39,516 nucleotides of DNA from Planctomycetota bacterium (GTDB lineage: Bacteria > Planctomycetota > Phycisphaerae > Phycisphaerales > SM1A02): positions 1-39,516 of the forward strand of contig QWPT01000024.1 of assembly GCA_003671075.1 (NCBI GenBank), given 5' to 3'. Below, one piece after another: positions 8,165-17,262 of the stretch. The stretch's first letter is position 1; each line of letters opens with the position of its first letter. Below the pieces are notes generated by a model. The model did not search any database. It had not been told where the DNA came from and was given only the letters and a program-made list of their open reading frames with translations. The translations under genes and the position numbers were made by a program.

Positions 8165-8385
8165 TCTCACAGGATGACAGTTTCCACCGCCTTGCCAAGG
8201 GTCTGGTTTCGAGTTGAGGAGAAACGGCGGAGGCTTGCTGGAATAAACGGAATCTCGGACGCGGTAGCGCGGAAGTCGGGAATCTCTCGGCCACGAATGG
8301 GCTCGTTCCGCGTCAGCTTGGAAATTTCGCAGTATTCTTCTGCGGTACCCCGGCCCTGGCTGAGTTTGTGCGAAAGGACCCGCAT

Positions 8386-10317
8386 ATGCGCCTCTTCCCG
8401 ACTCTCATGTCGAAAAACACTGTGATTTCGCCCCGTTGGCGAGCGCTTCGTTGGCTTGCCCTCGTTGCGTTTGCGCCTTCGTTGGGGGCCGCGTTGATGG
8501 CAGCGCCGCCGGCCTCCGCGCCGCAACAAGACGCGAAGCAACGAGGCAATCCCGCACCGACGCAGATCTCCAAGCCGCGAGAAGCGCCGGCCCCTAGCAG
8601 GCCAACTGCGCCGCAGCCCGCCGTTCAGAAGCCCGTCGTGCAAAAGCCCGTCGTGCAAAAGCCTAGGGAAGTTGCGCCCGCGCGACCCACCCAAGCACCT
8701 CCAGTTGCGCCGAGGCCCGCTGCGCAGAAGCCCGCCGAGTCGAAGCCCGTTGCGCCGAGGCCCGTCGAGTCGAAGCCTGTCGTTCAGAAGCCCGTCGTTC
8801 AGAAGCCCGTCGTTCAGAAGCCGAGGGAAGCTGCGCCCGCGCGACCCATCCAAGCACCTCCAGTTGCGCCGCGGCCCGCTCCGCAGAAGCCCGTCGTTCA
8901 GCAGCCCGTCGAGTCGAAGCCTGTCATTCAGAAGCCGAGGGAAGTTCCGACTGCGCGCAAGCCTGAATCGAAGCCTGAATCGAGGCCCGAATCGAAGCCC
9001 CAATCGAAGCCACGCGATGTTCGAGCCAACGAACCCGTCGAGCCCACGCGGCCCGCGCGCGATGACAAACCGATCATGCGCCCGCCTTCGACGCCGATCA
9101 TTAAGCCGTCACCCACGCAGCCGACGATCGTTGATGCGGAGGTTGGACGCGGTTCGAGTAACGCATCTGGTCGAGATTCCGCGAAACGCCCGACGCAAGA
9201 TGGAAGTGCGAGCATCGTCGCTTCCCGGCCCGAGGCGCAGCCCGAGCCTCGCCCCATGCCTCGCCCCATGCCTCGCCCCGAGCCGCAGCCCATGCCTCGC
9301 CCCGAGCGCTTCATCTCTGACACTGTGCATGGCGTTCCCGTCGTGCGAACCCATGGGAAGGGTGACCAGTTTGGTGGTAGTGGCGGCAGCAGCCGAGTCC
9401 ACGACTACGACTACCACATCGACAACCAAACCCGCACGCAGTACGCCAACAATGTCGCGCTGTGCAACGGCTGGTCGAGTGGCGCGCGCTGGTCTGACTG
9501 CGGCCCTTGCGACACTTGGCAGCGTTACGAATGCAACGATGGCTTCGCGCTTTCGGTTGGGTTCGGCAGCGGCTTCAGCTTCGGCTTCTTCTATGGCTCG
9601 AGTTGCGCGCCGCTGTGCAGCAGTTGGAGTAATCCCTGGTGGGAGGGCTACGCGAGTTCGTGGAACTGCGCGCCTTATTCGTATTCGTACTCGTTCGCCT
9701 ATGGATGGCGGCCGTGGTGGAACCGTTGGAACGGATGCGGGCCATGTCCGTATCCCGCGTGGACGCCTTGCTACACCTACGGACCGTATTTCGCGCCCCC
9801 GACCTACACGCAGGTCTATACGCCGGTCTACATCCCGACCGTCTACCAAACTCAACCGCCGTCGCTTCCGAATCCTGATGCGCTTTGGGCGTTTCTCGCC
9901 GACGGATACGACCGAGATGCCGAGGACGGCTTCGTGCTTCTCGAAGCGGGATATCCCGCCGACGAGCGCTGGACGATTGGTCAGGCCATTGCCCGCGCCT
10001 TCCGCAGCGATACCGTCGGTGCCGCAGACCTGTTTCGCGAGGCGTTCATCGCCGATCCTTCCGCGATCACTCGGACATCGCATGATCCGAAGTTCATCGC
10101 TCGACTCGAGGCGCTCGAGCGCGCAGTTGAGCCGGCGGCATCGGCAGCGCAGCCATCGATTGATGCGTTGATCGTGCTGTCGGCTTCACAAGCCGCGCGC
10201 GGCGATCTCGCAACCGCCTATCTCAACGCCACCACCGCGCAGGCGGAAGGCGATCGTTCCGCAGGCGCGGCGGCGTTCATCAGTTGGTTGCGGGCGGAGC
10301 TGCGTAGGCGGCCATAA
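8386..10317 (+). CDS. Exported proline-rich repeat protein with aromatic/Cys-rich central domain
   Basis: A 643-aa protein of unknown function. A short basic region and hydrophobic segment (WLALVAFAPSLGAALMA) make a signal peptide. Residues about 50-310 are low complexity, built from P-V-V-Q-K, P-x-E-S-K and P-M-P-R units. Residues about 340-500 are rich in Trp, Tyr, Cys and Gly (C-x-x-W-S, CGPCDTW, YSYSYSFAYG, CGPCPYPAW), suggesting a disulphide-stabilised surface domain. The last ~140 residues are helical, with A-D-L-F-R-E-A-F and A-T-A-Y-L-N-A-T-T-A-Q-A-E-G patterns like TPR helices. ATG 8386 has AAAGGA seven bases upstream; an in-frame GTG at 8368 is less likely. A 499-aa frame overlapping on the same strand is a shadow of the repeats. 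Confidence 0.78.
   Translation: MRLFPTLMSKNTVISPRWRALRWLALVAFAPSLGAALMAAPPASAPQQDAKQRGNPAPTQISKPREAPAPSRPTAPQPAVQKPVVQKPVVQKPREVAPARPTQAPPVAPRPAAQKPAESKPVAPRPVESKPVVQKPVVQKPVVQKPREAAPARPIQAPPVAPRPAPQKPVVQQPVESKPVIQKPREVPTARKPESKPESRPESKPQSKPRDVRANEPVEPTRPARDDKPIMRPPSTPIIKPSPTQPTIVDAEVGRGSSNASGRDSAKRPTQDGSASIVASRPEAQPEPRPMPRPMPRPEPQPMPRPERFISDTVHGVPVVRTHGKGDQFGGSGGSSRVHDYDYHIDNQTRTQYANNVALCNGWSSGARWSDCGPCDTWQRYECNDGFALSVGFGSGFSFGFFYGSSCAPLCSSWSNPWWEGYASSWNCAPYSYSYSFAYGWRPWWNRWNGCGPCPYPAWTPCYTYGPYFAPPTYTQVYTPVYIPTVYQTQPPSLPNPDALWAFLADGYDRDAEDGFVLLEAGYPADERWTIGQAIARAFRSDTVGAADLFREAFIADPSAITRTSHDPKFIARLEALERAVEPAASAAQPSIDALIVLSASQAARGDLATAYLNATTAQAEGDRSAGAAAFISWLRAELRRRP
8619..9011. repeat. Region of 15-bp and 12-bp tandem repeats
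   Basis: Within the 8386 gene, 15-bp units such as cccgtcgttcagaag recur singly and in runs of two or three, encoding P-V-V-Q-K. Towards 8961-9008, 12-bp units encode K-P-E-S. All units are multiples of three. Copies differ by synonymous bases between runs but are almost identical within runs, pointing to recent local duplication. Confidence 0.85.
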
Positions 10318-10337
10318 TCGCTGCGAATCGCAGTGTT

Positions 10338-11198
10338 TCAGCCCGTCCACGCGCTCAACAAGATTGAGAGGTCCTGCGCCGCGACCACGCCGTCATGGTT
10401 GAAGTCGGCCGCGCCGCTTCCGCCCCATGAGTCCAGCAGAACCGTCAGGTCGGGCGCGTTGATCCTATTGTCGCCGGTCAGGTCGTAGATGGTGGGCGGG
10501 AAAAACACGACCGTGAGTTGCGGCCGCGATGCCGCGACACCCGACTCGCGTGCATCGAATCGCTTGACCGACTGCAAGGTGGTTTCGTTGCCCAAGACGC
10601 ACCATCCGAAATTGGTCGCACTGGCGTTGAGCATCGCCTGCACATCGGCGACAAGCTGCGTGGAAGTTGGCCATGTGTAGTAGCCGACGCCGCCAACCGA
10701 GCGCGCCGAACTCACCGCGGGGTTGAACTCGCCACCGGGAATAGTCCAAAGCGTGGCTGGGTACAGGCGATGCAGCCAAGTCACATCGTTGGTCATCGCC
10801 GGCGCGCCGCCGCCGCCGAACGCCACGCTCGCGCCTTCGCCCCACGACACCTGGAAGCGCTTGAGATTGATGGTCTGCGCGACGGTCTGACCGGCGGCGG
10901 AGCAATACATGCGCAGCGAGACGGAACTAATGAGCGATCCCGCCGGAACCGATGAGAAATCAAAGCGAACCGCGCCGCGGCGCAGCGTGGAGCCACCGTT
11001 GATACCGACGCGCCCGGCGAAGAAGTATTGGGCAGCGCCGCAGCTGTAGGTTCCCGCGGGGTCTTCGATGATCGTGTTATCCGCGACGCTGGTGAGGACG
11101 ACGGTGTCGGCCCGCGCGTATGGGGCGCCTGCCCATGCGCCTGCCCATGGCAGAACGGATGCGGTGGTGATGGCGAGGATGGAGAATTGAGTCTTCAT
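10338..11198 (-). CDS. Secreted DNRLRE-domain protein with dockerin-like pair
   Basis: A 286-aa exported protein. After the signal peptide (MKTQFSILAITTASVLPWAG) comes a single beta-rich domain like the DNRLRE family of surface proteins: T-S-V-A-D-N-T-I-I-E-D at the start, RRGAVRFDFSSVPAGSLIS in the middle and FDARESGVAASRPQLTVVF at the end. Two dockerin-like loops follow: GDNRINAPDLTVLLDSWGG and NHDGVVAAQDLSILLSAW. ATG 11198 is chosen because it starts a canonical signal peptide; 12 further codons are open upstream. The family is thought to act in extracellular or surface binding; no ligand can be named. It lies 20 bp from the convergent 8386 gene. Confidence 0.83.
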   Translation of the reverse strand: MKTQFSILAITTASVLPWAGAWAGAPYARADTVVLTSVADNTIIEDPAGTYSCGAAQYFFAGRVGINGGSTLRRGAVRFDFSSVPAGSLISSVSLRMYCSAAGQTVAQTINLKRFQVSWGEGASVAFGGGGAPAMTNDVTWLHRLYPATLWTIPGGEFNPAVSSARSVGGVGYYTWPTSTQLVADVQAMLNASATNFGWCVLGNETTLQSVKRFDARESGVAASRPQLTVVFFPPTIYDLTGDNRINAPDLTVLLDSWGGSGAADFNHDGVVAAQDLSILLSAWTG

Positions 11199-11328
11199 TC
11201 GAATACGCAAGGCTAACAACCAACTGGCGGACAATCCGCGCGCCGCCTGGAATGCTCGGCGCGCTGGATCCTAAATCGATTTTGTGTCTGATCGCAGCCG
11301 TGCACAGCAGTCCTTCAACAACCGCTGC

Positions 11329-13170
11329 TCAGCTCCACCCGTTCAACAGAATCGCAAGGTCGCTGCCCCCAACCAATCCATTGCCGTCGATGTCGGCCGA
11401 CGAGGTCTTCGGATTCACAGGGCCCCACGCGTTCAGCAGGATGGCGAGATCGGTCGCGTTGACCGACCCATCCTGATTCAGATCGGCAGCATTCCCGCCG
11501 CCCGTGACGGTGACCTGAAGCGTCAGGGTTCGCGAGGCGCTGGTGGCACCCGGCAGGTTCGCGTCGCTGGTGGCGATGGTCGCAACTTGCGAATACACAC
11601 CAGGCGCGCGGCCATTGGAATCGAAGCTGAACACCAGGCTGCTCGCCGCCGCGCCGATTCCACTGTCAACGCTGTCGACCACCGAGAACGGCGCAACAAG
11701 TCCCGTCGCGCCATCGACGTCGAGCGTCGCCTGTGCGGCGGTGTAGCCGAAGTTGTACATGGGCACGATGATCTGCACCGCCCCGACATTCGCCGCCGTT
11801 GAAATCGGCGCGGTTGTGGTGGCGACCACACTGGCCGCACTCCACGATGCACGCGCGTGTGCGAGCACTGAACCAGTCAGGGTGCGGGTGATGGTGGGAT
11901 TTTGCGCACCTTCAACTGCAGTGGTGATGGTGGCGCTGGCGTTGATGCTGGCCGCAGCGGCGGTGTTCACCAAGAGATTCACCGCGATCGACGAGGGAGC
12001 AAGCGGCGCAGTGACTTGCTGGCTTCCAACCAGCCCCGCCGAACCAACAACGCTCGCCAACAACGCATCGCTGCCCGAGACATGCACCACATTCGCGCTG
12101 TTCCATACCAGCACGGGAACCGTCACCGTCGCGCCGACGATGACAGGACCAAAGGTCGCCTGCATGGTCGCGTTCATGATCGGCGGAACCTGATAGTCGA
12201 CGACCACCGGCAGGTGATCGGAGGCAGCAAACAGCATGTCGGCGGCCACATTGGAACGAGGAATATCGGTAGGAAAGTAGTCGTTGTTGCCCGTATTGAT
12301 GTCGAGGTTGTAGTGATTGCCGTCGTTGCCAAATGTGCGGTAGGTGCCCGCGATCATCGAAAGTCCGTCGCCATCGTGGAAGTCGATGCTGGAGAACTGG
12401 AAGTCAAAGCGGTCATCGACGCCGCCGCCAACCAGCGCGCCCGAAAGCAGGCGCGGCGATTGGGTGTGCTTGATCGCGTTGGTCGCGCCGGTCCAGTTGG
12501 CCGTGCCGAGCGGATCGACGCACTGCGCGTTGCCAGCAGCGGTCATCGTTGCGTAGGTCGCCTCGGTGTTGGTGTAGAGGTTGTAGTCGCCGCAAAAGAT
12601 CGCATGCACGCCGGCACCGAGCGCGTCGGCGTTGGCGCGCAAGGCGATGGCGCCGGTGTTACGCGTGGCTGCGTCGACTGTGGTGTTGCTCGCTTTCAGA
12701 TGCGATGAGTAGATGTAGAAGCGCGCGGATGTCGAGGTGTAGCCGTTGAGCTGAAGCAGCCAACGGTCACTGTTGCGCGAAGCGCCCGTGAAGATATCCG
12801 CGTGGCCCGACACGATTTCCGTCAGGAGATCAGTGCGGTAGTACATGGCTTGCGCCCCACCCGCGCCATCTTCCGTGCCCGAGGTGGTGTAGGTTCCACG
12901 CGCATAAGGCACACCGGGAAACGCCGAAAGCACGAGCGCGTCAACCGAAGCCAAGACCGTGTTGGGAATCTCCTGAAAGCACATCACCGCGGGCGCAGTG
13001 GCAAAACCGAACTTGTCGTCTTGCCCCATGGCGGTCAACACGCCGCGCGCCGAAGGGATGTCGCCGATCAACTTCGCAAGGTTGTAATCCACCACCCGAA
13101 GCTGCGCAAAAGCGCCGCTGGCAGAGCACAAAATCACGCCGGCGAGAACGAGCAATCTAGTTAGAAACAT
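11329..13170 (-). CDS. Secreted endonuclease/exonuclease/phosphatase-family protein with dockerin-like pair
   Basis: A 613-aa exported protein. The signal peptide is MFLTRLLVLAGVILCSAS plus GAFA. The EEP hydrolase fold spans about 24-330, with metal-site and catalytic motifs in order: VVDYNLAKL, CFQEIPNT (Glu), YSSHLKAS (His), FCGDYNLYTN (Asp, Asn) and ASDHLPVVVDY (Asp-His), so it should be active on a phosphodiester or phosphomonoester. Next come about 230 residues of Ig-like or beta-sandwich repeats, then two dockerin-like loops, LNQDGSVNATDLAILLNAW and IDGNGLVGGSDLAILLNGW. Extracellular DNA is a plausible but unproven substrate. ATG 13170 has GGAAGA about 8 bases upstream. The frame stays open upstream but holds no export signal. 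Confidence 0.87.
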   Translation of the reverse strand: MFLTRLLVLAGVILCSASGAFAQLRVVDYNLAKLIGDIPSARGVLTAMGQDDKFGFATAPAVMCFQEIPNTVLASVDALVLSAFPGVPYARGTYTTSGTEDGAGGAQAMYYRTDLLTEIVSGHADIFTGASRNSDRWLLQLNGYTSTSARFYIYSSHLKASNTTVDAATRNTGAIALRANADALGAGVHAIFCGDYNLYTNTEATYATMTAAGNAQCVDPLGTANWTGATNAIKHTQSPRLLSGALVGGGVDDRFDFQFSSIDFHDGDGLSMIAGTYRTFGNDGNHYNLDINTGNNDYFPTDIPRSNVAADMLFAASDHLPVVVDYQVPPIMNATMQATFGPVIVGATVTVPVLVWNSANVVHVSGSDALLASVVGSAGLVGSQQVTAPLAPSSIAVNLLVNTAAAASINASATITTAVEGAQNPTITRTLTGSVLAHARASWSAASVVATTTAPISTAANVGAVQIIVPMYNFGYTAAQATLDVDGATGLVAPFSVVDSVDSGIGAAASSLVFSFDSNGRAPGVYSQVATIATSDANLPGATSASRTLTLQVTVTGGGNAADLNQDGSVNATDLAILLNAWGPVNPKTSSADIDGNGLVGGSDLAILLNGWS

Positions 13171-13366
13171 AACTGAGGTCTTCCAAGGAGTTCGTCGAAC
13201 GATCGCACTGTAAGCCTGCGATACGCAATTCGGAAGAACTATCAATTGGATTGGCGGTGAATCAGCGTCAACCTTCACCGCAGGTGCAACCCAAACTCCC
13301 GAAACGAAAGCGGATGCGCCGCTAAAATCTGCGCTCCCGCATCGGAAACACAGGAGTTCACCAAGC

Positions 13367-15241
13367 ATGCGTCAAGTCTTCTGCGCGATCGCCGCCCTCG
13401 CGCTTACCGCCCCTATCGCCGCCCAGCAGGTCGCGCCCGAAGTCTTCACCCTCGAAAACGGGATGAAGTTTCTCCTCCTTCCGCGAACCGATCAGCCCAA
13501 TGTGATCGCCGCCGGATGGGTTGCCAAGGTTGGCTCAGTGAACGAGCGCCCGGGAATCACGGGAATCAGCCATTTCTTTGAGCACATGATGTTCAAGGGC
13601 ACCGACACCATCGGCACCTCAGACGCCGCCGCCGACGCCAAGTATCGCGCGCAGCAACAGTCGCTGCGGGCGCGGATGAACGCGATCACTTGGAGCGGTC
13701 AGTACCAACGCTACTTCGAGGGCGAGATCAGCGACGCCTGGGCAACCGAAAACGATACGCCTGAGCTGGCGAAGCTCCGCGCCGAGTTGAAGACGCTCAT
13801 GGACTCGCAGCAGGGACGCCTCGGGAGCGACAAGATCGCCGAACTTCAGAAGGACGCTGCCGCCGCGACTGGCGAAGCGAAGGAACGGCTGCTGCGCGAG
13901 GCCGACATGATGAAGGCGCAGCAGGACAAGGCGCGCAGCATCGTCAAGGATGAGTTCGACAAGATCTACACGGCGCAGGGCGGCTCGGGGATGAACGCTT
14001 ACACCTCGAACGACTTGACCTTCTACTTCATCAATGTTCCGAGCAACAAGTTCGAACTCTGGGCGTGGATGGAGTCCGATCGTCTCTCGAACTCGGTGTT
14101 CCGCGAGTTTTTTGCCGAGCGCGATGTCGTGCACGAGGAGCGCCGCTTGCGCACCGAAAGCACGCCGACGGGAGTCTTCCAAGAGCAGTTCGACGCGATG
14201 TTCTACGCGGCGAGTGGATACTCGTGGCCGGTGATCGGATGGACGAGCGATCTCAACAGTTACACGATGGAGGAGGCGATGAAGTACTTCAACATCTACT
14301 ACCGCCCCAACAATCTGTGCGGCGTGGTGGTCGGCGACTTCAACCCGAGCGAAGTGAAGGAAACGATTCGCAGCTATTTCAGCCGCCTCAAGCGTGGCGA
14401 GCAGGCGCCGCCGCCCGTGATCACGCTTGAAGTTGAACAGATGGCGGAGATGCGGCTCAACGCCGAGTGCGACTGCCAGCCGTCGGTCGAGGTGCGTTAC
14501 CACGCGGTGCCGTTTCGTCATCGCGATTCGTACGCGCTCGAGGTCATGGCGGCGGTGCTCAATGGGCGCACCGGCCGACTCTACAAGTCGTTGGTCGAGG
14601 GCGCGGAAATTGCGGCTGACGCAGGTGCGCAGTTTGATGCGCGCAAATACGCGGGCGCATTCAGCTTCTTCGCCGAGGTGAAAGGCGACTCCGATCCGAG
14701 CGATCTCGAGCAAGCGTGGTACGCGCAACTCAAGAAGATCCAGGACGAGGCCGTGCCCGCCAACGAATTGCAGAAGGTGAAGAACCAGTTCGCGGCTTCA
14801 AATTTCCGCCGCCTCAAGAGCAACTTCTTTCTGCTGGAGCAGCTGGGAAGTTACGAGGGACTCGGAACCTGGCAGGAAATCAACGATGCTCCGAAGCGCA
14901 TCGATGCGGTGACGGCCGAAGATATCCAACGAGTTGCGCGCGACTACTTCGCGGATAAGAATCGATCGGTCGCGACCTATCGACGCAAGGCTGGTGCGGA
15001 AGATGGCGCGCAGGCAACTGACGTCGACGCTGATATCGCGGCGCTTCCTGAGGTTATGCGCGCGCAGGCGGGTGCGGCGGCGACGCAGATCGCCAGGGAA
15101 ACCGACGCCAACAAGCTTGCGGAAGGTATGGCGCAGATGCAGAGTCAGGCTGAGCAAGTTCCGCCGCAGATGAAGCCGCTCTTCGACTTCATCCTCGCCA
15201 AGATCGAAGCACGCCTTGCAGAACTCGAGGCAGGTAAGTGA
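13367..15241 (+). CDS. M16-family zinc metallopeptidase, catalytic partner
   Basis: A 624-aa exported protein (MRQVFCAIAALALTAPIAAQ signal). The inverted zinc motif HFFEH is at residues 69-73. The distal Glu ligand lies in AERDVVHEERR near residue 251, about 100 residues further from HxxEH than in classical members, because a charged, probably coiled-coil insertion occupies about 85-195. NAYTSNDLTFYF matches the conserved block after the insertion. A second M16 domain covers about 330-540, and the last ~60 residues are a Gln/Ala-rich helix. CAGGAG precedes the ATG by about 10 bases. The stop overlaps the next start (GTGA at 15238-15241), so the two peptidase chains are translationally coupled, as in heterodimeric M16B enzymes. 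Confidence 0.9.
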   Translation: MRQVFCAIAALALTAPIAAQQVAPEVFTLENGMKFLLLPRTDQPNVIAAGWVAKVGSVNERPGITGISHFFEHMMFKGTDTIGTSDAAADAKYRAQQQSLRARMNAITWSGQYQRYFEGEISDAWATENDTPELAKLRAELKTLMDSQQGRLGSDKIAELQKDAAAATGEAKERLLREADMMKAQQDKARSIVKDEFDKIYTAQGGSGMNAYTSNDLTFYFINVPSNKFELWAWMESDRLSNSVFREFFAERDVVHEERRLRTESTPTGVFQEQFDAMFYAASGYSWPVIGWTSDLNSYTMEEAMKYFNIYYRPNNLCGVVVGDFNPSEVKETIRSYFSRLKRGEQAPPPVITLEVEQMAEMRLNAECDCQPSVEVRYHAVPFRHRDSYALEVMAAVLNGRTGRLYKSLVEGAEIAADAGAQFDARKYAGAFSFFAEVKGDSDPSDLEQAWYAQLKKIQDEAVPANELQKVKNQFAASNFRRLKSNFFLLEQLGSYEGLGTWQEINDAPKRIDAVTAEDIQRVARDYFADKNRSVATYRRKAGAEDGAQATDVDADIAALPEVMRAQAGAAATQIARETDANKLAEGMAQMQSQAEQVPPQMKPLFDFILAKIEARLAELEAGK

Positions 15242-16764
15242 ACGGACACGCCATCAAGCAAATCATGAAGCAAATCATGAAGAAAATCATGAACCCCACC
15301 GCCACCATCCTCGCGATCGCCGTCTTCACTGGAATCGCTGTGATTCCCGCTGCGGCGCAGACCATGCCCGCTCGTCCCGAGCAGATCAAATTCAAGCCGC
15401 TCACCTTCGACCCACCGAAGGCCGCCGACTATCGGCATGTGCTTTCCAACGGCATCGTCGTGTTCCTCGCTCCGAGCAACGAGCTCCCGCTCATCGATTT
15501 ATCGATGGCGTTCAAGGGCGGCGACTACCTCGAATCCGCCGACAAAATTGGGCTCGCGGGAATGACCGCCGACTTGATGCGCTCGGGCGGAACTGAAAGC
15601 CTGGCGCCGACGGAGCTCGACGAAAGACTTGATTTCCTCGCAACCGAAATCTCGATCGGTGCCAGCGCCACCATTTGCGGAGCGTCGATCGACTGCCTCA
15701 AGGCGAACTTCGACGAGAGCCTTTCGCTCATGATGGACATGATTCGCAGGCCGCGCTTTGACGAAGCGAAGCAGAAGATCGCCGTCGACGACATGCTTGA
15801 GCAGATGAAGCAGCGCAACGACGACGCTGATCCGATCCTCGGCCGCGAGTGGGACATGGCGCTGTATGGCGAGAACCACTTCGAAGCGCGCGAGCCGACC
15901 GAGGCCACGATTCGTGCCATCACCAAGAGTGATATGGCCGCGTTCGCCGCACGCGTGTTCAATGCGAGCAATGTGATCGTCGCCGTGAGCGGCGACTTCG
16001 AAACCAAGGACATGTTGGCAAAGCTCGAGGCAGCGTTTGCCGCGTGGCCCAAGGGCGAGCGCATGGTCAACCCGCCGACGCCGACCGCCGAACTTCAGCC
16101 GGGCGTGTATCACATCGAGAAGAACATCCCGCAAGGAAAGGTCTATATCGGCGCGCGTTCCATCACCCGCGACGATCCCGATTACTTCGCAGCGTTGGTC
16201 ATGAACCAGATTCTCGGCGGCGGCGATTTCACCAGCCGCATTGTGAGCACGGTGCGTTCCGACGAGGGCCTCGCGTATTCCGTGGGCAGCAAACTCGACG
16301 CGGGCGTGTACTACCCCGGTGAGTTTCGCGCAGGATTCCAGTCGAAAAACGCGACGGTTGCGCTGGCGATCAAACTTATCGCTGGCGAGTTCGAGAAAAT
16401 GCGTACCAGCGAAGTCGGCGCCGAGGAACTCGCCGCTGCGAAGAAGGCGTTCATCGAAACCTTCCCGCGCGCGTTTGAGTCGAAGGCGGGAATGCTGCAG
16501 ATCTTCACCGGCGACGAGATGACCGCGCGCGATCCCAAGTACTGGCAGGCTTACCGCGACAATGTGTCGAAGGTCACCGCTGCTGATGTGAAGCGCGTTG
16601 CCAATCGCCTGCTCGACCTAGACAAGATGGCGATCTACATCGTCGGCAACTGGGACACCATTGCCCCGGGCGATCCAACTGGCCGCGCGAAGATGGCGGA
16701 GTTCTTCAACGATCAGGCGGAGCATCTGCCGCTGCGCGATCCGATGACGATGCAGCGACCGTGA
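15238..16764 (+). CDS. M16-family peptidase-like protein, non-catalytic partner
   Basis: Up to 508 aa, exported (LAIAVFTGIAVIPAAAQ hydrophobic core). It has the M16 fold but no HxxEH: the place reads GLAGMTADLM. It keeps the C-terminal-domain signature with substrate-binding Arg and Tyr, GGDFTSRIVSTVRSDEGLAY. In M16B heterodimers one chain supplies zinc and the other supplies this R/Y pair; the preceding gene has the zinc site, so the pair probably acts as one periplasmic enzyme. The start is ambiguous: GTG at 15238 overlaps the upstream stop, and ATG codons at 15265, 15277 and 15289 lie in a 12-bp repeat (I-M-K-Q/K). A strong terminator follows at 16801. Confidence 0.9.
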   Translation: MNGHAIKQIMKQIMKKIMNPTATILAIAVFTGIAVIPAAAQTMPARPEQIKFKPLTFDPPKAADYRHVLSNGIVVFLAPSNELPLIDLSMAFKGGDYLESADKIGLAGMTADLMRSGGTESLAPTELDERLDFLATEISIGASATICGASIDCLKANFDESLSLMMDMIRRPRFDEAKQKIAVDDMLEQMKQRNDDADPILGREWDMALYGENHFEAREPTEATIRAITKSDMAAFAARVFNASNVIVAVSGDFETKDMLAKLEAAFAAWPKGERMVNPPTPTAELQPGVYHIEKNIPQGKVYIGARSITRDDPDYFAALVMNQILGGGDFTSRIVSTVRSDEGLAYSVGSKLDAGVYYPGEFRAGFQSKNATVALAIKLIAGEFEKMRTSEVGAEELAAAKKAFIETFPRAFESKAGMLQIFTGDEMTARDPKYWQAYRDNVSKVTAADVKRVANRLLDLDKMAIYIVGNWDTIAPGDPTGRAKMAEFFNDQAEHLPLRDPMTMQRP

Positions 16765-16800
16765 CTTGCGCGTGCGCCGCTGCGCACGAGAAAAAAGAGA

Positions 16801-16839
16801 ACACAGCCGCCGTCCCCCACGGGCGGCGGCTGTGTTTTT
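16801..16839 (+). terminator. Strong, probably bidirectional rho-independent terminator
   Basis: A 12-bp perfect stem, acacagccgccg / cggcggctgtgt, is followed by TTTT on the plus strand and preceded by an A-rich run that gives TTCTCTTTTTT on the minus strand. It closes the M16 pair and may also end the small minus-strand ORF at 16851. Confidence 0.92.
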
Positions 16840-16850
16840 CAGTCAGTCGT

Positions 16851-17126
16851 TCATGCTGCGCGCGGACCGTCGTCATGCGCGCAGGTTTCGTCGAGCGCCG
16901 CGCGTAGCTTTGCCAGCGAGAAGCACGCGTTGTCCAACGCCATCAGCGGGTCAAGGCTGCGATCGCGATGCGGCAGCGTTTGGACGCAGGTGGGAAAGGG
17001 AAGTGACTTGGGATATTCGTCTTTCGGGCACTCTTCAATGCCGTCGATTGGCGGGGTTCCCACAAGTTTGAGTCGAGCGTATCCGTGCACGAGAACTTCC
17101 CTTTCCAGTGCCGATCCGTGGCACAT
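16851..17126 (-). CDS. Small hypothetical protein (91 aa)
   Basis: No family recognised. The frame lies between two terminators, so it would form its own unit. The protein has a Pro/Cys-containing first half (GTPPIDGIEECPKDEYPKSL), then L-M-A-L-D-N-A-C-F-S-L-A-K-L-R-A-A-L-D-E, which looks like an amphipathic helix, and a His/Asp-rich end. The upstream Shine-Dalgarno sequence is weak. The plus-strand frames over the same DNA look less protein-like. Its reality is uncertain. Confidence 0.45.
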   Translation of the reverse strand: MCHGSALEREVLVHGYARLKLVGTPPIDGIEECPKDEYPKSLPFPTCVQTLPHRDRSLDPLMALDNACFSLAKLRAALDETCAHDDGPRAA

Positions 17127-17206
17127 GTTGGCCGCACCTGCGACACCATCCCATCGGCGGTCTCAACGCCCTACTTCGCACAAGCCTCGCTATTCGGGCG
17201 AGAAAG

Positions 17207-17232
17207 AAAAACCCGCGCAGGATCTGCGCGGG
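17207..17232 (-). terminator. Rho-independent terminator of the coiled-coil gene
   Basis: On the minus strand, 30 bases after the stop at 17263, CCCGCGCAG-ATC-CTGCGCGGG forms a 9-bp perfect stem with a 3-nt loop, followed by TTTTTC. This closes the minus-strand run that begins at parA. Confidence 0.92.
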
Positions 17233-17262
17233 CGAAGGACATAAATACGCGATGAGCAGGCG

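Noticed and set aside
8672-10171. 499-aa frame on the same strand in another phase of the 8386 gene
   Set aside because: Repeats in multiples of three keep several phases open; this one is Arg/Ser-rich with no signal peptide.
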